Of a stretch of 64,000 nt of DNA, positions 50,489 to 59,540 are shown one piece after another. The notes under the pieces were generated by a model. That model saw only the letters and a program-made list of their open reading frames with translations, was not told the DNA's origin and searched no databases. Position 1 is the stretch's first letter. Every line of letters begins with the position of its first letter. Source of the stretch: an uncultured bacterium (GTDB lineage: Bacteria > Acidobacteriota > Aminicenantia > Aminicenantales > Saccharicenantaceae). The translations under genes and the position numbers were made by a program. The stretch spans positions 1 to 64,000 of the forward strand of contig CALEUG010000005.1 in assembly GCA_937920515.1 (NCBI GenBank). The letters run 5' to 3'.

Positions 50489-51394
50489 ATGGATAAGCCG
50501 GTAGTGGTCATCAGCGCCTGCCTCAACGGCCACTTTAACCGCTACAACGGCGGGACGGTCAGCGACGACAACGTCAATGTCCTGAAGCCAAGGTTCGAGC
50601 TGATTAACGTCTGCCCCGAAGTTGAAATCGGCCTGGGCATTCCGCGCAAAACGGTCAGCCTGTTTAAGTTCGGCGACCGGGTAGAGGTGATTCAGCGGGA
50701 GACCGGGCTTAACGTTACTAAAGAACTGATTGAGTATTCGGAAAAGACCATAAACAACCTGCCGGAGGTGGACGGCTTCCTCCTCAAGTCCAAGTCCCCG
50801 AGCTGCGGCGTCAAGACGGCCAAGGTTTTCGGCAACCTGGAACACACCAGCATCCTGGGCAGGGACGATGGCATCTTCCCGGCCACGGTCAGAAAGCTGC
50901 GCCCCCACCTTCCCCTGATTGATGAAGGACGGCTTAACGACCGTGAGCTGCGCTGGGAATTCCTGGCCAGGGTTTACCTGCATTTCCTCTTCCGCCAGTC
51001 CAGCGGGAATATCAAATCGCTGATAGACTTCCATTCCCGGGCCAAGTACCTGCTGATGTCCATCTGCCAGAAGGACCTCCAGGAACTGGGCCGGATTCTG
51101 GCCGCTCACCACAAAGGCAAATTTGAAGAAACCCTGGAAAATTACCGGCAGACCTTCTACCGGATTTTGAGCCGGCCCATCAGGAAATCAAACCTGCTCA
51201 ACGCCCTGAACCACATGTTCGGGTATGCCTCCCCGAAACTGACCCCGGCCGAAAGAAGGCATTTTATGAAACTCCTGGAGCGATACCGGTCAGGCCAGAC
51301 TGATTTTGTGACCATCATCGAGTTCCTGCGAGCCTACGGATACCGCTTTAACCTGCAATACCTGCTGGACCAGTACCTGCTGACCCTGGAGTGA
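50489..51394 (+). CDS. DUF523-DUF1722 fusion (TudS/YbgA-like)
   Basis: 301 residues. The N-terminal DUF523 domain (about 1-150) carries three conserved cysteines, Cys11 in ISACLNG, Cys42 in NVCPEVEIGLGIPR and Cys106 in SPSCGV. In the thiouracil desulfurase TudS these bind a [4Fe-4S] cluster. The C-terminal DUF1722/YbgA domain (about 165-295) has HSRAKYLLM and an all-helical pattern. The same fusion is common in bacteria. A role in desulfuration or repair of modified nucleobases is inferred from TudS. Confidence 0.9.
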   Translation: MDKPVVVISACLNGHFNRYNGGTVSDDNVNVLKPRFELINVCPEVEIGLGIPRKTVSLFKFGDRVEVIQRETGLNVTKELIEYSEKTINNLPEVDGFLLKSKSPSCGVKTAKVFGNLEHTSILGRDDGIFPATVRKLRPHLPLIDEGRLNDRELRWEFLARVYLHFLFRQSSGNIKSLIDFHSRAKYLLMSICQKDLQELGRILAAHHKGKFEETLENYRQTFYRILSRPIRKSNLLNALNHMFGYASPKLTPAERRHFMKLLERYRSGQTDFVTIIEFLRAYGYRFNLQYLLDQYLLTLE

Positions 51395-51527
51395 GGGCCG
51401 GACTAAATCTGCTAATCCCCCTGCCAGCGATAATAAATTAATCCGTTAAAATCAGGCCAATATGGAAGAAAATTTGCGACCATACGTCTTAAAGTGAAAT
51501 CTGTTGAAGCAGAGCTTGTGCGGTAAG

Positions 51528-53618
51528 ATGAAAAAAGTTTCAGTTGTACTGATACTGGCTGTGATACTGGCCTGTCAGGTTCCGCTCTTATTCGCCCAGG
51601 ACAGGTCCAGGGTTCTGGAGATAAAAAGAACTGGCCAGCCTCCCAGAATAGACGGGCTGCTGGATGACGCCTGCTGGCAAAACATCCAGCCTGTTTCCGG
51701 CTTTATCCAGTACAACCCGGTCAACGGGGCCCCGGCTTCAGAGGAAACCTACGTCTGGGCGGCTTATGATGACAAATACCTGTATTTCGCCTTCCTGATG
51801 AAGGACTCCCGGCCTGATAAGATCTGGGCTGAACTCACACCGCGTAATGCCTTCGATAAAAACGACTCCATTCAGGTAATCCTTGATACCTATAATGATA
51901 AAAGAACCAGTATTTCCTTCACCCTCAATCCCAGGGGTGTCCAGAAAAACTCGGTTGAGACCATCTGGAAATCAGGAGCCAGAATCAGAGAAGATGGCTG
52001 GTCGGCTGAAATGGCCATACCCTTTAAGTCCCTTCGTTTCTCGACCGCTTCCGAGCAGGTCTGGGGAATAAATTTTTCCAGGTACATCCACCGCCTCAAC
52101 GAAACAGCCTACTGGACCGAGGTCAAGAGAGACCTGCCCCGCCTTCACCAGATGGCCGAGTTAAGGGGTCTGAGCGGGATCAAGGCAGGCCACAACCTGG
52201 AAATTTTTCCTTATGCCGGCGCCCGGGCTTCCCGCTGGGAAAACGAAAAGGATGACAAGCTGGCAGTTGGAGTGGACGTGAAATATGGCATCCAGCCCAA
52301 CCTTTATTTTGATGTCACGGCCAGTCCCGATTTCAGCCAGGTGGAGTCCGACCCGTTTATCTACCAGCTCTCTCCATATGAAAATTACCTGCGGGAGAAT
52401 CGCCCATTTTTTACCGAGGGCAGCCAGTACTTCAGCCTGGCCACCGGCACCAGGATCTTCTATTCCAGGAGAATAAGGGACCCGAGGCTGGCCGCCAAGG
52501 TCTCGGGCAAGACGGGCAAGTATTCATTCGGCATACTTGGCGCTCTGAACAAGACTGGATATGGCTCATCAAAGTTCGGGGTTTTCCGTCTTAAGCGCGA
52601 CATCTTCAAAAACTCCCAGGTTGGAATCTATTACACGGGAGTCGATGAGCTGCACTCCACCAGCCAGAACCTGGCCTTTGATTACAGCTTCAACTTCAAA
52701 AATATTTATTACCTGCGAGGGGCCAGCATTTTCTGTTTCAACTCGGCCGGCGACAATTCCAGAAACGGAATACACCAGATAGAGTTCCAGCGCAGACCGG
52801 ATGCCGGGCTGCAGCTTCAAACTGTCTTTAAACGGGTTGAAGACAGGGCCAGGCTGCGGGCCGGATACCTGGAACGGGTTGACTTCCAGTCATTGGAAGC
52901 CAGGCTGGGCTATGCCTGGCGTTACAACCAGGGAACCGTCCAGCGGTTGAGCTGGAATATCACCGGCAATTTAGGCCAGGACTCCTACGGACGACAGATA
53001 AGCGAAGAACTAAGATTAATGATGTTCTGGAATTTCTTCAACCGGGTCGAATTTAATTATGGAATCTTCACCGGGCGCAGACAATACCAGGTCAGGTCAG
53101 AAGAATCCGGGCTCATCTGGAACGGAGATTTTCTGAAGAATTATGGCGGTTATTGTGGTTTCAACTGGGAGCGGGGAGGATTACTACTAAAAGAACTCAG
53201 TCTAAAAAGCAGCTGGCAGAAAAGGGGCATCTACAATAAGGAATTCACTGCCGTAATGCCCGGAAGCCAGCTCAGCCTGGGGGGCAATATCTCGTTGAAA
53301 CCCAGGAGCAACGTTGAACTATCTTTCGGGGCTGATTACATCAAACAGCTGCTTTCAGCCACCGGCCAGAAAGTGTTCGAGGGACTGACCTACGAAACTT
53401 CCCTGCTTTACCAGATAACCCGGAAGCTCTTTCTCAGCACCATGTTGCTGGGCGAAACAAGGGAGAACCAGTACAGCTTTGATTTCCTGGCCGGCTATCA
53501 CCTGGGCGCCGGCAGCCTCATCCAGCTAAGCTTCAAGAAAAGCCAGCGCCGGGAATTCCTGGAAACTGAAAAGGGACATTCCACCACCCTGAAGGTCTCC
53601 TATCTTTTCAGGTTCTAA
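51528..53618 (+). CDS. Outer-membrane DUF5916 protein with CBM9-like domain
   Basis: 696 residues from ATG 51528 (MKKVSVVLILAVILA), chosen for its signal peptide; an in-frame TTG at 51504 would add 8 residues. After the signal a CBM9-like sugar-binding domain covers about 35-210 (PPRIDGLLDDACWQ, YDDKYLYFAFLMKDS, GWSAEMAIPFKSLRF). DUF5916 follows, with DVTASPDFSQVESDP, LRENRPFFTEGSQYF and ten or more beta-strands to a terminal Phe (SYLFRF), which suggests an outer-membrane barrel. Function unknown. The stop overlaps the end of the DUF429 remnant. Confidence 0.88.
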   Translation: MKKVSVVLILAVILACQVPLLFAQDRSRVLEIKRTGQPPRIDGLLDDACWQNIQPVSGFIQYNPVNGAPASEETYVWAAYDDKYLYFAFLMKDSRPDKIWAELTPRNAFDKNDSIQVILDTYNDKRTSISFTLNPRGVQKNSVETIWKSGARIREDGWSAEMAIPFKSLRFSTASEQVWGINFSRYIHRLNETAYWTEVKRDLPRLHQMAELRGLSGIKAGHNLEIFPYAGARASRWENEKDDKLAVGVDVKYGIQPNLYFDVTASPDFSQVESDPFIYQLSPYENYLRENRPFFTEGSQYFSLATGTRIFYSRRIRDPRLAAKVSGKTGKYSFGILGALNKTGYGSSKFGVFRLKRDIFKNSQVGIYYTGVDELHSTSQNLAFDYSFNFKNIYYLRGASIFCFNSAGDNSRNGIHQIEFQRRPDAGLQLQTVFKRVEDRARLRAGYLERVDFQSLEARLGYAWRYNQGTVQRLSWNITGNLGQDSYGRQISEELRLMMFWNFFNRVEFNYGIFTGRRQYQVRSEESGLIWNGDFLKNYGGYCGFNWERGGLLLKELSLKSSWQKRGIYNKEFTAVMPGSQLSLGGNISLKPRSNVELSFGADYIKQLLSATGQKVFEGLTYETSLLYQITRKLFLSTMLLGETRENQYSFDFLAGYHLGAGSLIQLSFKKSQRREFLETEKGHSTTLKVSYLFRF

Positions 53619-53956
53619 GAGTTGAATCCGGACCGGCTAAATTCCAGCTTCAGCTTCAAACCTCTCTGTGTCAGCTGGCGCATCGGACCAAGGGTTATGG
53701 GGAAAAAATTTACGCCCCGCTTTCTCAGCCCCAGGTCGCAGCTCTGGAAATGACGGCCCTTTCGGTCCTCAATCCATCGCCTGCCCGGAGGCAGGCTCAA
53801 CGGCGCGTCCACGGCCACGACTGCGGGCCCGGCTTTCCTGACTTCCTGGCTGATCTCCCGGTCAGAAAAGAACACAGCGGTAGAAGTTGTCCCCTTCTCA
53901 ATCAGGCAGAAGCCAGTCGGCCGGCCCGGAGAACCGGCCAGGTCGATGCCAACGAT
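53615..53956 (-). pseudogene. DUF429 family remnant
   Basis: A frame of about 114 codons reads VGIDLAGSPGRPTGF at its start and AVDAPLSLPPGRRW, then CDLGLRKRGVNFFPITLG and MRQLTQRGLKLKLEF, all hallmarks of DUF429 (predicted RNase H-fold nuclease). No normal start codon exists: a TGA sits two codons before VGID, and the first GTG (53875) would remove the conserved first strand. The frame also ends at TAG where family members continue for about 100 residues (the EVYPGASQD half). Both ends are therefore damaged, and the 3' end overlaps the neighbouring gene's stop. Confidence 0.7.
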
Positions 53957-54010
53957 TCAGGTCAAGCCTGATAACATGGGAACGGCGCCAGGGTATTAAC
54001 TCTACCCGGC

Positions 54011-54934
54011 TCAGTAGATAACAAGCTGAAAGGCCTCCACCACCTTATCAGGAAAATAGCGCCCTTTTAGCCTCTGTATATCTTCCAGAGAATAAAGCTC
54101 TTCCGGGCCAACCTTCACTTTTCCCTGCCGGGACAGCTTAACATAGAGCTCGGCCAGAGCTATGATCGCTGCCCCAACCGGGATGGAGTTCAGGCTTTTA
54201 TCCATTTCTCCGGCTTTCTGCCGGTAGTGGACGTAATAGCTCTGCAGCAGCGGGTGAATCTCGCTCAGGATTAAGGCCGCGGTCTTCAGCATGATTTTTT
54301 CCCGGTCGTTTAACTGAAGCTGGGCCAGACTTTCCCGCTCCAGGCACTGGGTGGTCTGGCTGAAGAGCGGCAGGCAATTCTGCAGCTCGGGTATATCGCT
54401 CAACAGGGCGGCTGACTTTATGTTCTCCACCTCAACCTTGTTTATCTCCATAACGGCAGCGATCTTTCCGGCCAGCTCCGAGACCTTCTCGGCCTGGGAT
54501 TTTCCTTCCTCGCCAACCTCCAGATATTTCAGGACTATTGACAGAATCCCGGCATGAGCTCTCTTCAGGTTGAAGACTTCCCTCTCGCGCTTTTCGCTCA
54601 GCACCCCGACAATCCAGGCCGTCAGCACCAGGAAGACAGCCCAGGAGACCAGAAAGAACAGGTCATCCCGGTTGAGGCCGAGCTGAATCCCGAAAACCTG
54701 GCGGGAAAAAACCAGGTAAAGGGCTTCCATCAGGATGCAGCTGATAGCAATGGTCACCGCCCGCTGCCGCCCCAGGTAATACCCTGAAAAAATTACCGGC
54801 AGAAAGAAAAAATTCAGCAGATAGGGCTTGTAATGAACCAGGATATTGGTGGCCACTATGGCCAGAACGATAATAATGGCAATTGTGGTTTCAAACCGCT
54901 GACCGGAAAAAACCTTTTTGCCTGCAGGGGGCAT
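54011..54934 (-). CDS. Membrane protein with a degenerate HD-like domain
   Basis: 307 residues. Four membrane helices (about 17-118) form a DUF4118/MASE-like N-terminal module. The cytoplasmic part from about 130 follows the helical plan of HD-GYP/HD domains: AEKVSELAGKIAAVMEINK, then IKSAALLSDIPE where HD proteins have AALLHDIG, then LLQSYYVHYRQK. The metal-binding His-Asp pair is missing, so it is unlikely to be an active phosphohydrolase. It may bind a nucleotide or a partner. GGAGGGAAA is a good Shine-Dalgarno. Confidence 0.65.
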   Translation of the reverse strand: MPPAGKKVFSGQRFETTIAIIIVLAIVATNILVHYKPYLLNFFFLPVIFSGYYLGRQRAVTIAISCILMEALYLVFSRQVFGIQLGLNRDDLFFLVSWAVFLVLTAWIVGVLSEKREREVFNLKRAHAGILSIVLKYLEVGEEGKSQAEKVSELAGKIAAVMEINKVEVENIKSAALLSDIPELQNCLPLFSQTTQCLERESLAQLQLNDREKIMLKTAALILSEIHPLLQSYYVHYRQKAGEMDKSLNSIPVGAAIIALAELYVKLSRQGKVKVGPEELYSLEDIQRLKGRYFPDKVVEAFQLVIY

Positions 54935-54986
54935 TTTCCCTCCTAAATTGTGCCCGCTTGCCGACTTATCCCGCTTCCCGCTTTTT

Positions 54987-55016
54987 TTTATAGCATTAAA
55001 TAAATCATAAAATCAA
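54987..55016 (-). promoter_or_regulatory. Possible sigma-70-type promoter
   Basis: On the minus strand TTGATT (55016-55011), 18-base spacer, TATAAA (54992-54987), about 50 bases before the ATG at 54934. The remainder of 55017-55232 shows nothing identifiable. Confidence 0.45.
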
Positions 55017-55232
55017 CAAGAATCTTTGCTGAAAGTAAGCCACCGGCGAAGGCTCTGAGCCGGGAGCAACTGCCAGATGTTAATTAAATCGGGATAACCG
55101 GCAACCCCGGGCGGCTAAAATTCCCCATTATAGGGAGAAGATAGAAAATTGAAGAGAGTTAGCCTGGCAGGCAAGGGTGGAGGCGGTTGAATTACTACCG
55201 GAGAGAAAACCGGTTTAGCCCGACAACCATGC

Positions 55233-56045
55233 TTAAAACTTATATTTCAGGCTGACGGAAATGACCGGCCCGATTAGTTCCCACTTGAAATCGGTTTCCA
55301 CCCCGTCGGCATTGATAAAGGTCAGGTTCTGACCAGCGAGGCTGGAATCGAGAGAATCGCTTTTTATTTTGAAAGACTTAACCGTGCCGAACGGCACCCT
55401 GATATCGCCGCTGAGATACAGGCGCGAAGAGACCGCCAGGTCGGCCCCGAGGTTGGCATGGGGAAAGACATTCTGGGAGGTGGCCACCACCTTCCGGTTG
55501 CCCTCGGATATTTTGACCAGGTTTTCCTGCCAGAGCCACTCTTCGCTGATCACCGCCCTGTTGAAATAATACCCTACTCCGCCACCAAGATAAACCCTCA
55601 GCGTGGTAATGGGGAGATTGACCCTGATGGTCAGAAGCAGGGGCAGGCTGGACAGCCCTACCTTTCCCTTCTGGGACACATCAATCGCCACCTGCTCCAC
55701 GGTCCCGTTGACTTTCAACTCGTTCCTGACATTCTTGAAAATATACTCAGCTCCAAGGGCCACGAAAAATTGCGGCCCGGCCTTGAATTCCAGTTCGCCG
55801 CCGAAAGAAAAAGTCCCGGAGATTTCGGCCAGGTTCCGTCTGATTCCGGCCATTCCCACTCCGGACAGGAAATCCGACAGCTGCTTCAGGCTGGCGTTGA
55901 CCGCCGGAACATACTCTTTATTAAAAGTGGTGGAAGAGGGAACGTAATAGCTGCCCCGCAGCGAAAAGGCCAGCCTGGGCTCGGCCCCGATAGCCGCCGT
56001 GGCAAGTATCAGAAAGGCAACCAGCAGTGCTCTAATCTTCTTCAT
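55233..56045 (-). CDS. Outer-membrane beta-barrel protein
   Basis: 270 residues from ATG 56045 (GGAGG upstream). Signal peptide MKKIRALLVAFLILATAAIGA, then amphipathic strands such as LAFSLRGSYYVPS, FSFGGELEFKAGPQFFVALGAEYIF and LRVYLGGGVGYYF, ending VSLKYKF with a terminal Phe. It is a barrel of about 8-10 strands, not closely similar to the 41119/47449 pair. It lies 21 bases downstream of the large SBBP protein gene and is probably co-transcribed with it. Confidence 0.75.
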   Translation of the reverse strand: MKKIRALLVAFLILATAAIGAEPRLAFSLRGSYYVPSSTTFNKEYVPAVNASLKQLSDFLSGVGMAGIRRNLAEISGTFSFGGELEFKAGPQFFVALGAEYIFKNVRNELKVNGTVEQVAIDVSQKGKVGLSSLPLLLTIRVNLPITTLRVYLGGGVGYYFNRAVISEEWLWQENLVKISEGNRKVVATSQNVFPHANLGADLAVSSRLYLSGDIRVPFGTVKSFKIKSDSLDSSLAGQNLTFINADGVETDFKWELIGPVISVSLKYKF

Positions 56046-56066
56046 CCTGGCCTCCACAATGATTAC

Positions 56067-59000
56067 TTATTTTCCCGGTTTGTTCTTAATGGCTTCTGAA
56101 AGTTTTTTCAGTTCCAGTTTCTGTTGCTGTCCTCCCGTTCCGCTTCCGCTCGACTCGGTGATAGGTCCGTAGACCACCAGGTTGTTGTCTTCATTCTTCT
56201 CTTCTATCTCGTTGTCGGCATCCATGACCGCTATCAGGTACTTGCCCACCGGGTCCTGGCTCTGGCTGAGATACTGGATAAAGGCCAGTATCCTGGTAGA
56301 ATCAGCCGCCAGATTGTAACTGAGGCTTCTGGTCTCCAGGTGCGTCCCCAGGGCCTGGCCATCGGGAGAAAGGTAGTAGGATATCTTGTAATTTCCTTTC
56401 AGTTCTCCGTCGCCGTCGTTGATCATCTTCAGGAAACCGCTGAGAATTATGGTCCGGCCCAGGAACCGGGAAACTTTTAAGCTGCTCCATTCCCCGGTCA
56501 GGTCAGCCAGGGGATAGGGCCCGAAGACGGCCACTGCCGTCTTATCGCTGTCCATTATGAAGCTGATGGTCCTGGTTGTCCCGGAAATATCGCCCTGCCA
56601 GCTGTCAAATCCGGAGAACTCATCCGGCGTGGCGATTAACTTGACCAGGGTCCCGGCCGGGTAGGTGGCCGAGCAGACTTCTCCGCAGTCTATTTCTTCA
56701 TCCTCGCTGGTTACCTTGCCGTTTCCAGGGCCCGATTTGAGGACAGTCAGGGTATAGGTATCTTCGGCCGGGACAAATTTAGCCGTAACCGCCTTATCGG
56801 AATCCATGGTAATTTTAATCGGATTGTTCGCACTGGTTACATCACCGCTCCAGCCACCAAAAACCGAGCCCTCAGCCGGGGTGGCGGTCAGGGTAACAGT
56901 ATATCCCTCGTCATACAATTCCTGGCAATCCAGGCCGCAATCGATTCCGCCATCCTGGCTGCTGACCAGCCCGCTGCCAGTTCCGGCTCTGCTGACAGTA
57001 AGCTGGTAACTACCGACCGCGGCAAACCTGGCCACAAACACGTCAGTGCCGCTGATTTCCCTGTCGTAAGTTCCTTCGGTCGTTGGGAAATTTGAGGATT
57101 GAGTATAGCCGGTTACATAGACATTCCCCTCGCCATCCAGAGCCAGCCCGTAGGCCAGGTCATCGGCCGACCCGCCGAGAAAAGTTGAAGCCAGGACTGC
57201 CCCCAGCTTGACAGACAGCTTGGTGACCACGGCATCCCATCCTCCGTTGTGGCTGGGGTCGTAGGTGTTTATGGTAATCGGGTATCGGATCGACCTGGTC
57301 CAGCCGGCGATATACGGATTTCCGCGGGAATCCACCACCAGAGCCCGGCAGCGGTCATCTGACACTCCACCCACAAAAGTGGAGCCGATAAGAGAACCAA
57401 GTGAGCTGTCAAGCTTGCTGACGAAAATGTCGGTCAGGCCGGAAAAAGTGGTGTTAAAGGCACCCTCGGTGACCGGAAAATCGCTGCTGCTGGTATATCC
57501 GGCCACATAAACAGCCGGGTCAACTGTTCCATCAAGGCCGATGGCGTAAAGGTAATCAGCCCCGCTACCCCCGATATAAGTCGAAGAATGTATAAAATCA
57601 AGCGATGGGCTGAGGTGCAGCACAAAACCGTCATAGTCTCCGTTATAGGTGACGTCAAGAGCACCGGCGGTCACCGGGAAATCCGGAGACCGGGTCCGCC
57701 CGGCCAGCCAGAAATGGCCGAGGCCATCAACCGCCACGGCCGAAGCCACGTCATAATCGCTGCCGCCGATGAAAGTGGCGGCAGAAAGACCGCCGAGTTC
57801 ACCGGTCAGGATAGCCAGGAAGGCATCCTGGCCACCCCTCAGGCTGGTGCTGTAAGTTCCTCCGGTTACAGGAAAATTGGCTGAATCGGTCATGCCGGCA
57901 ATGACCACATTAAGATTCGGCAGCAGGGTCAGAGCTGCCGCATAATCTGTCCCGCTTCCGCCGAGGTAAGTTGACCCCAGCAGCAGGTCCAGGCCCGGAG
58001 CAATCCTGACCACAAAAGCATCATATTCTCCACCCTGGTACTGAGCCTGGAAGGCCCCGGTGGTCACCGGGAAGTCCCTGGATGAGGTGATACCTGTTAG
58101 GTACAAATTGCCTTCCCCATCGATGGCCAGTCCGTTAACATAATCGGCACCCCGGCCACCAAGGTAAGTGGATGCTTCCAGCTGGGTCAGGGAATTATTG
58201 AACCTGGAAATGAATGCATCATAACTGCCGTTGGCGGAAGTATCTATCACTCCCGTCGTGGTCGGAAAATCAGACTGAAAGACGGACACGGTGTAGCCGG
58301 CCACATAGACCTGGCCTTCGGAATTAACAGCGACGCAGTATCCACGGTCGTTACCCGTCCCGCCGATAAAAGTGGACGCAGACAGAGTGCTCAGGGCCGG
58401 GTCGATGACCAGGGTGTAATCCGGGTTGTAGGGGCCACAGATTTTGAATCCGTACTCATCCCGGGACCTGACCTCGTAGGCCACCTCCACGTACTGCCGC
58501 TGCCCATCAATTTCCTGGTAGCCCACCGGTTTAACCATTTCCAGAGGACCCGCGGCCGAGGCCAGAACCAGCTGCCCCCCATCTGAAAGACTGAGTTCTT
58601 CAACGCCTTCCACCTTAATATTAATATCCTCAACCCGGGAACCAGGACGCAGGTAGAAAAATTTTTCCACGTTCCTGCCTGAAGCCCTGAGTTCAATTTC
58701 TATGCCAGGATAAACCTCGCCCAGCCTGAGAGAATTAAAGCCAGAAAGCCTATTCTTCCAGGAGCCTGAATTCTGCCCGTGAAAATAGGCCACCCTGGTT
58801 GCAACCGGCTCCTGCCCCGAGAGGGAAAATACCGCCTGCTGACCGCTCCCGGTCATAAATTTTTCCTTGAAGACCAGAAGCCGTGCCCTGTCCCCGGCGA
58901 CCTCCGGAAAATCTGCTTCCGGGAATGTCCCGCCCGGCTGGCTGCGGTCGAAAGACAGCAGGCTGAATATCAATTCCCGGTCGGTAACGGCCAGGGCACC

Positions 59001-59243
59001 GGTGAACAGGTCTGTACGGTACTTCAGGCGGCTGTCCCATTGTCCTTCGTTTGGAACGAACGGAAGAGAAATCCCGGCCAGGGCTACCCGGGGAGTCGTG
59101 GTTGGTTTTAGCTCTGCCGGTGAGGCTGGAACGGTTCTGAACCCCGTCAGAATAAGAGCGGCCAGGACCGCAACCGAAACCAACAGGCCAACCAGCCCCA
59201 AAATCCGGCCGCCGCTTACCGGTTTTCCCTTTCTTGAATTCAT
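56067..59243 (-). CDS. Large exported SBBP/beta-propeller protein with InlB-like repeats and CARDB
   Basis: 1058 residues from ATG 59243 (AGGAAGG 6 bases upstream). A signal or anchor helix lies near 15-35. Then come a DUF7948-type domain starting FVPNEGQWDSRLKY (about 60-280), and about 440 residues of SBBP repeats of the form STYLGGSGTDYA...GNVYVTGYT...FPTTEGAYD. Two divergent InlB-type B-repeats follow, each with a Cys pair (IDCGLDC and IDCGEVC), probably disulfides. A CARDB domain ends in DADNEIEEKNEDNN. Likely a cell-surface or secreted adhesin-like protein; no catalytic motif is seen. Confidence 0.88.
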   Translation of the reverse strand: MNSRKGKPVSGGRILGLVGLLVSVAVLAALILTGFRTVPASPAELKPTTTPRVALAGISLPFVPNEGQWDSRLKYRTDLFTGALAVTDRELIFSLLSFDRSQPGGTFPEADFPEVAGDRARLLVFKEKFMTGSGQQAVFSLSGQEPVATRVAYFHGQNSGSWKNRLSGFNSLRLGEVYPGIEIELRASGRNVEKFFYLRPGSRVEDINIKVEGVEELSLSDGGQLVLASAAGPLEMVKPVGYQEIDGQRQYVEVAYEVRSRDEYGFKICGPYNPDYTLVIDPALSTLSASTFIGGTGNDRGYCVAVNSEGQVYVAGYTVSVFQSDFPTTTGVIDTSANGSYDAFISRFNNSLTQLEASTYLGGRGADYVNGLAIDGEGNLYLTGITSSRDFPVTTGAFQAQYQGGEYDAFVVRIAPGLDLLLGSTYLGGSGTDYAAALTLLPNLNVVIAGMTDSANFPVTGGTYSTSLRGGQDAFLAILTGELGGLSAATFIGGSDYDVASAVAVDGLGHFWLAGRTRSPDFPVTAGALDVTYNGDYDGFVLHLSPSLDFIHSSTYIGGSGADYLYAIGLDGTVDPAVYVAGYTSSSDFPVTEGAFNTTFSGLTDIFVSKLDSSLGSLIGSTFVGGVSDDRCRALVVDSRGNPYIAGWTRSIRYPITINTYDPSHNGGWDAVVTKLSVKLGAVLASTFLGGSADDLAYGLALDGEGNVYVTGYTQSSNFPTTEGTYDREISGTDVFVARFAAVGSYQLTVSRAGTGSGLVSSQDGGIDCGLDCQELYDEGYTVTLTATPAEGSVFGGWSGDVTSANNPIKITMDSDKAVTAKFVPAEDTYTLTVLKSGPGNGKVTSEDEEIDCGEVCSATYPAGTLVKLIATPDEFSGFDSWQGDISGTTRTISFIMDSDKTAVAVFGPYPLADLTGEWSSLKVSRFLGRTIILSGFLKMINDGDGELKGNYKISYYLSPDGQALGTHLETRSLSYNLAADSTRILAFIQYLSQSQDPVGKYLIAVMDADNEIEEKNEDNNLVVYGPITESSGSGTGGQQQKLELKKLSEAIKNKPGK

Positions 59244-59482
59244 GGTCAACCTTCCTGACAGTATTTCCAGGCAGCTCCCGGTCTGGTCAGACCGGCCCGC
59301 TATATCAATTATAATAAACTACACAAAGCCAAAACAGATGCATCTCGCTTTCAGCAGCCTTCAGGCCTTTTTCGGCCCTGGTCAGGCTTGAGAACCGTTA
59401 TTATATCCATTTTCGACAAAAAAATCTCACTTCCAGGATAATTTCCTCTGGTTCACCCGTCTGATATCCGTGATATAATTTT

Positions 59483-59512
59483 TTGACTTTTTACGTCGTT
59501 TTAAAGTAATTT
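59483..59512 (+). promoter_or_regulatory. Possible sigma-70-type promoter of the RND operon
   Basis: TTGACT (59483-59488), 18-base spacer, TAATTT (59507-59512), 28 bases before the ATG at 59541. A TATAAT-like box just upstream (near 59473) may be an alternative. The divergent gap 59244-59540 holds no gene. Confidence 0.45.
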
Positions 59513-59540
59513 AGACTTAAATCCAACTCAGGCGGAAAAG

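Noticed and set aside
57000-58400. Repeated DNA segments in the SBBP gene
   Set aside because: These are the coding counterparts of protein repeats already covered by the gene annotation, not a mobile or structural DNA repeat.
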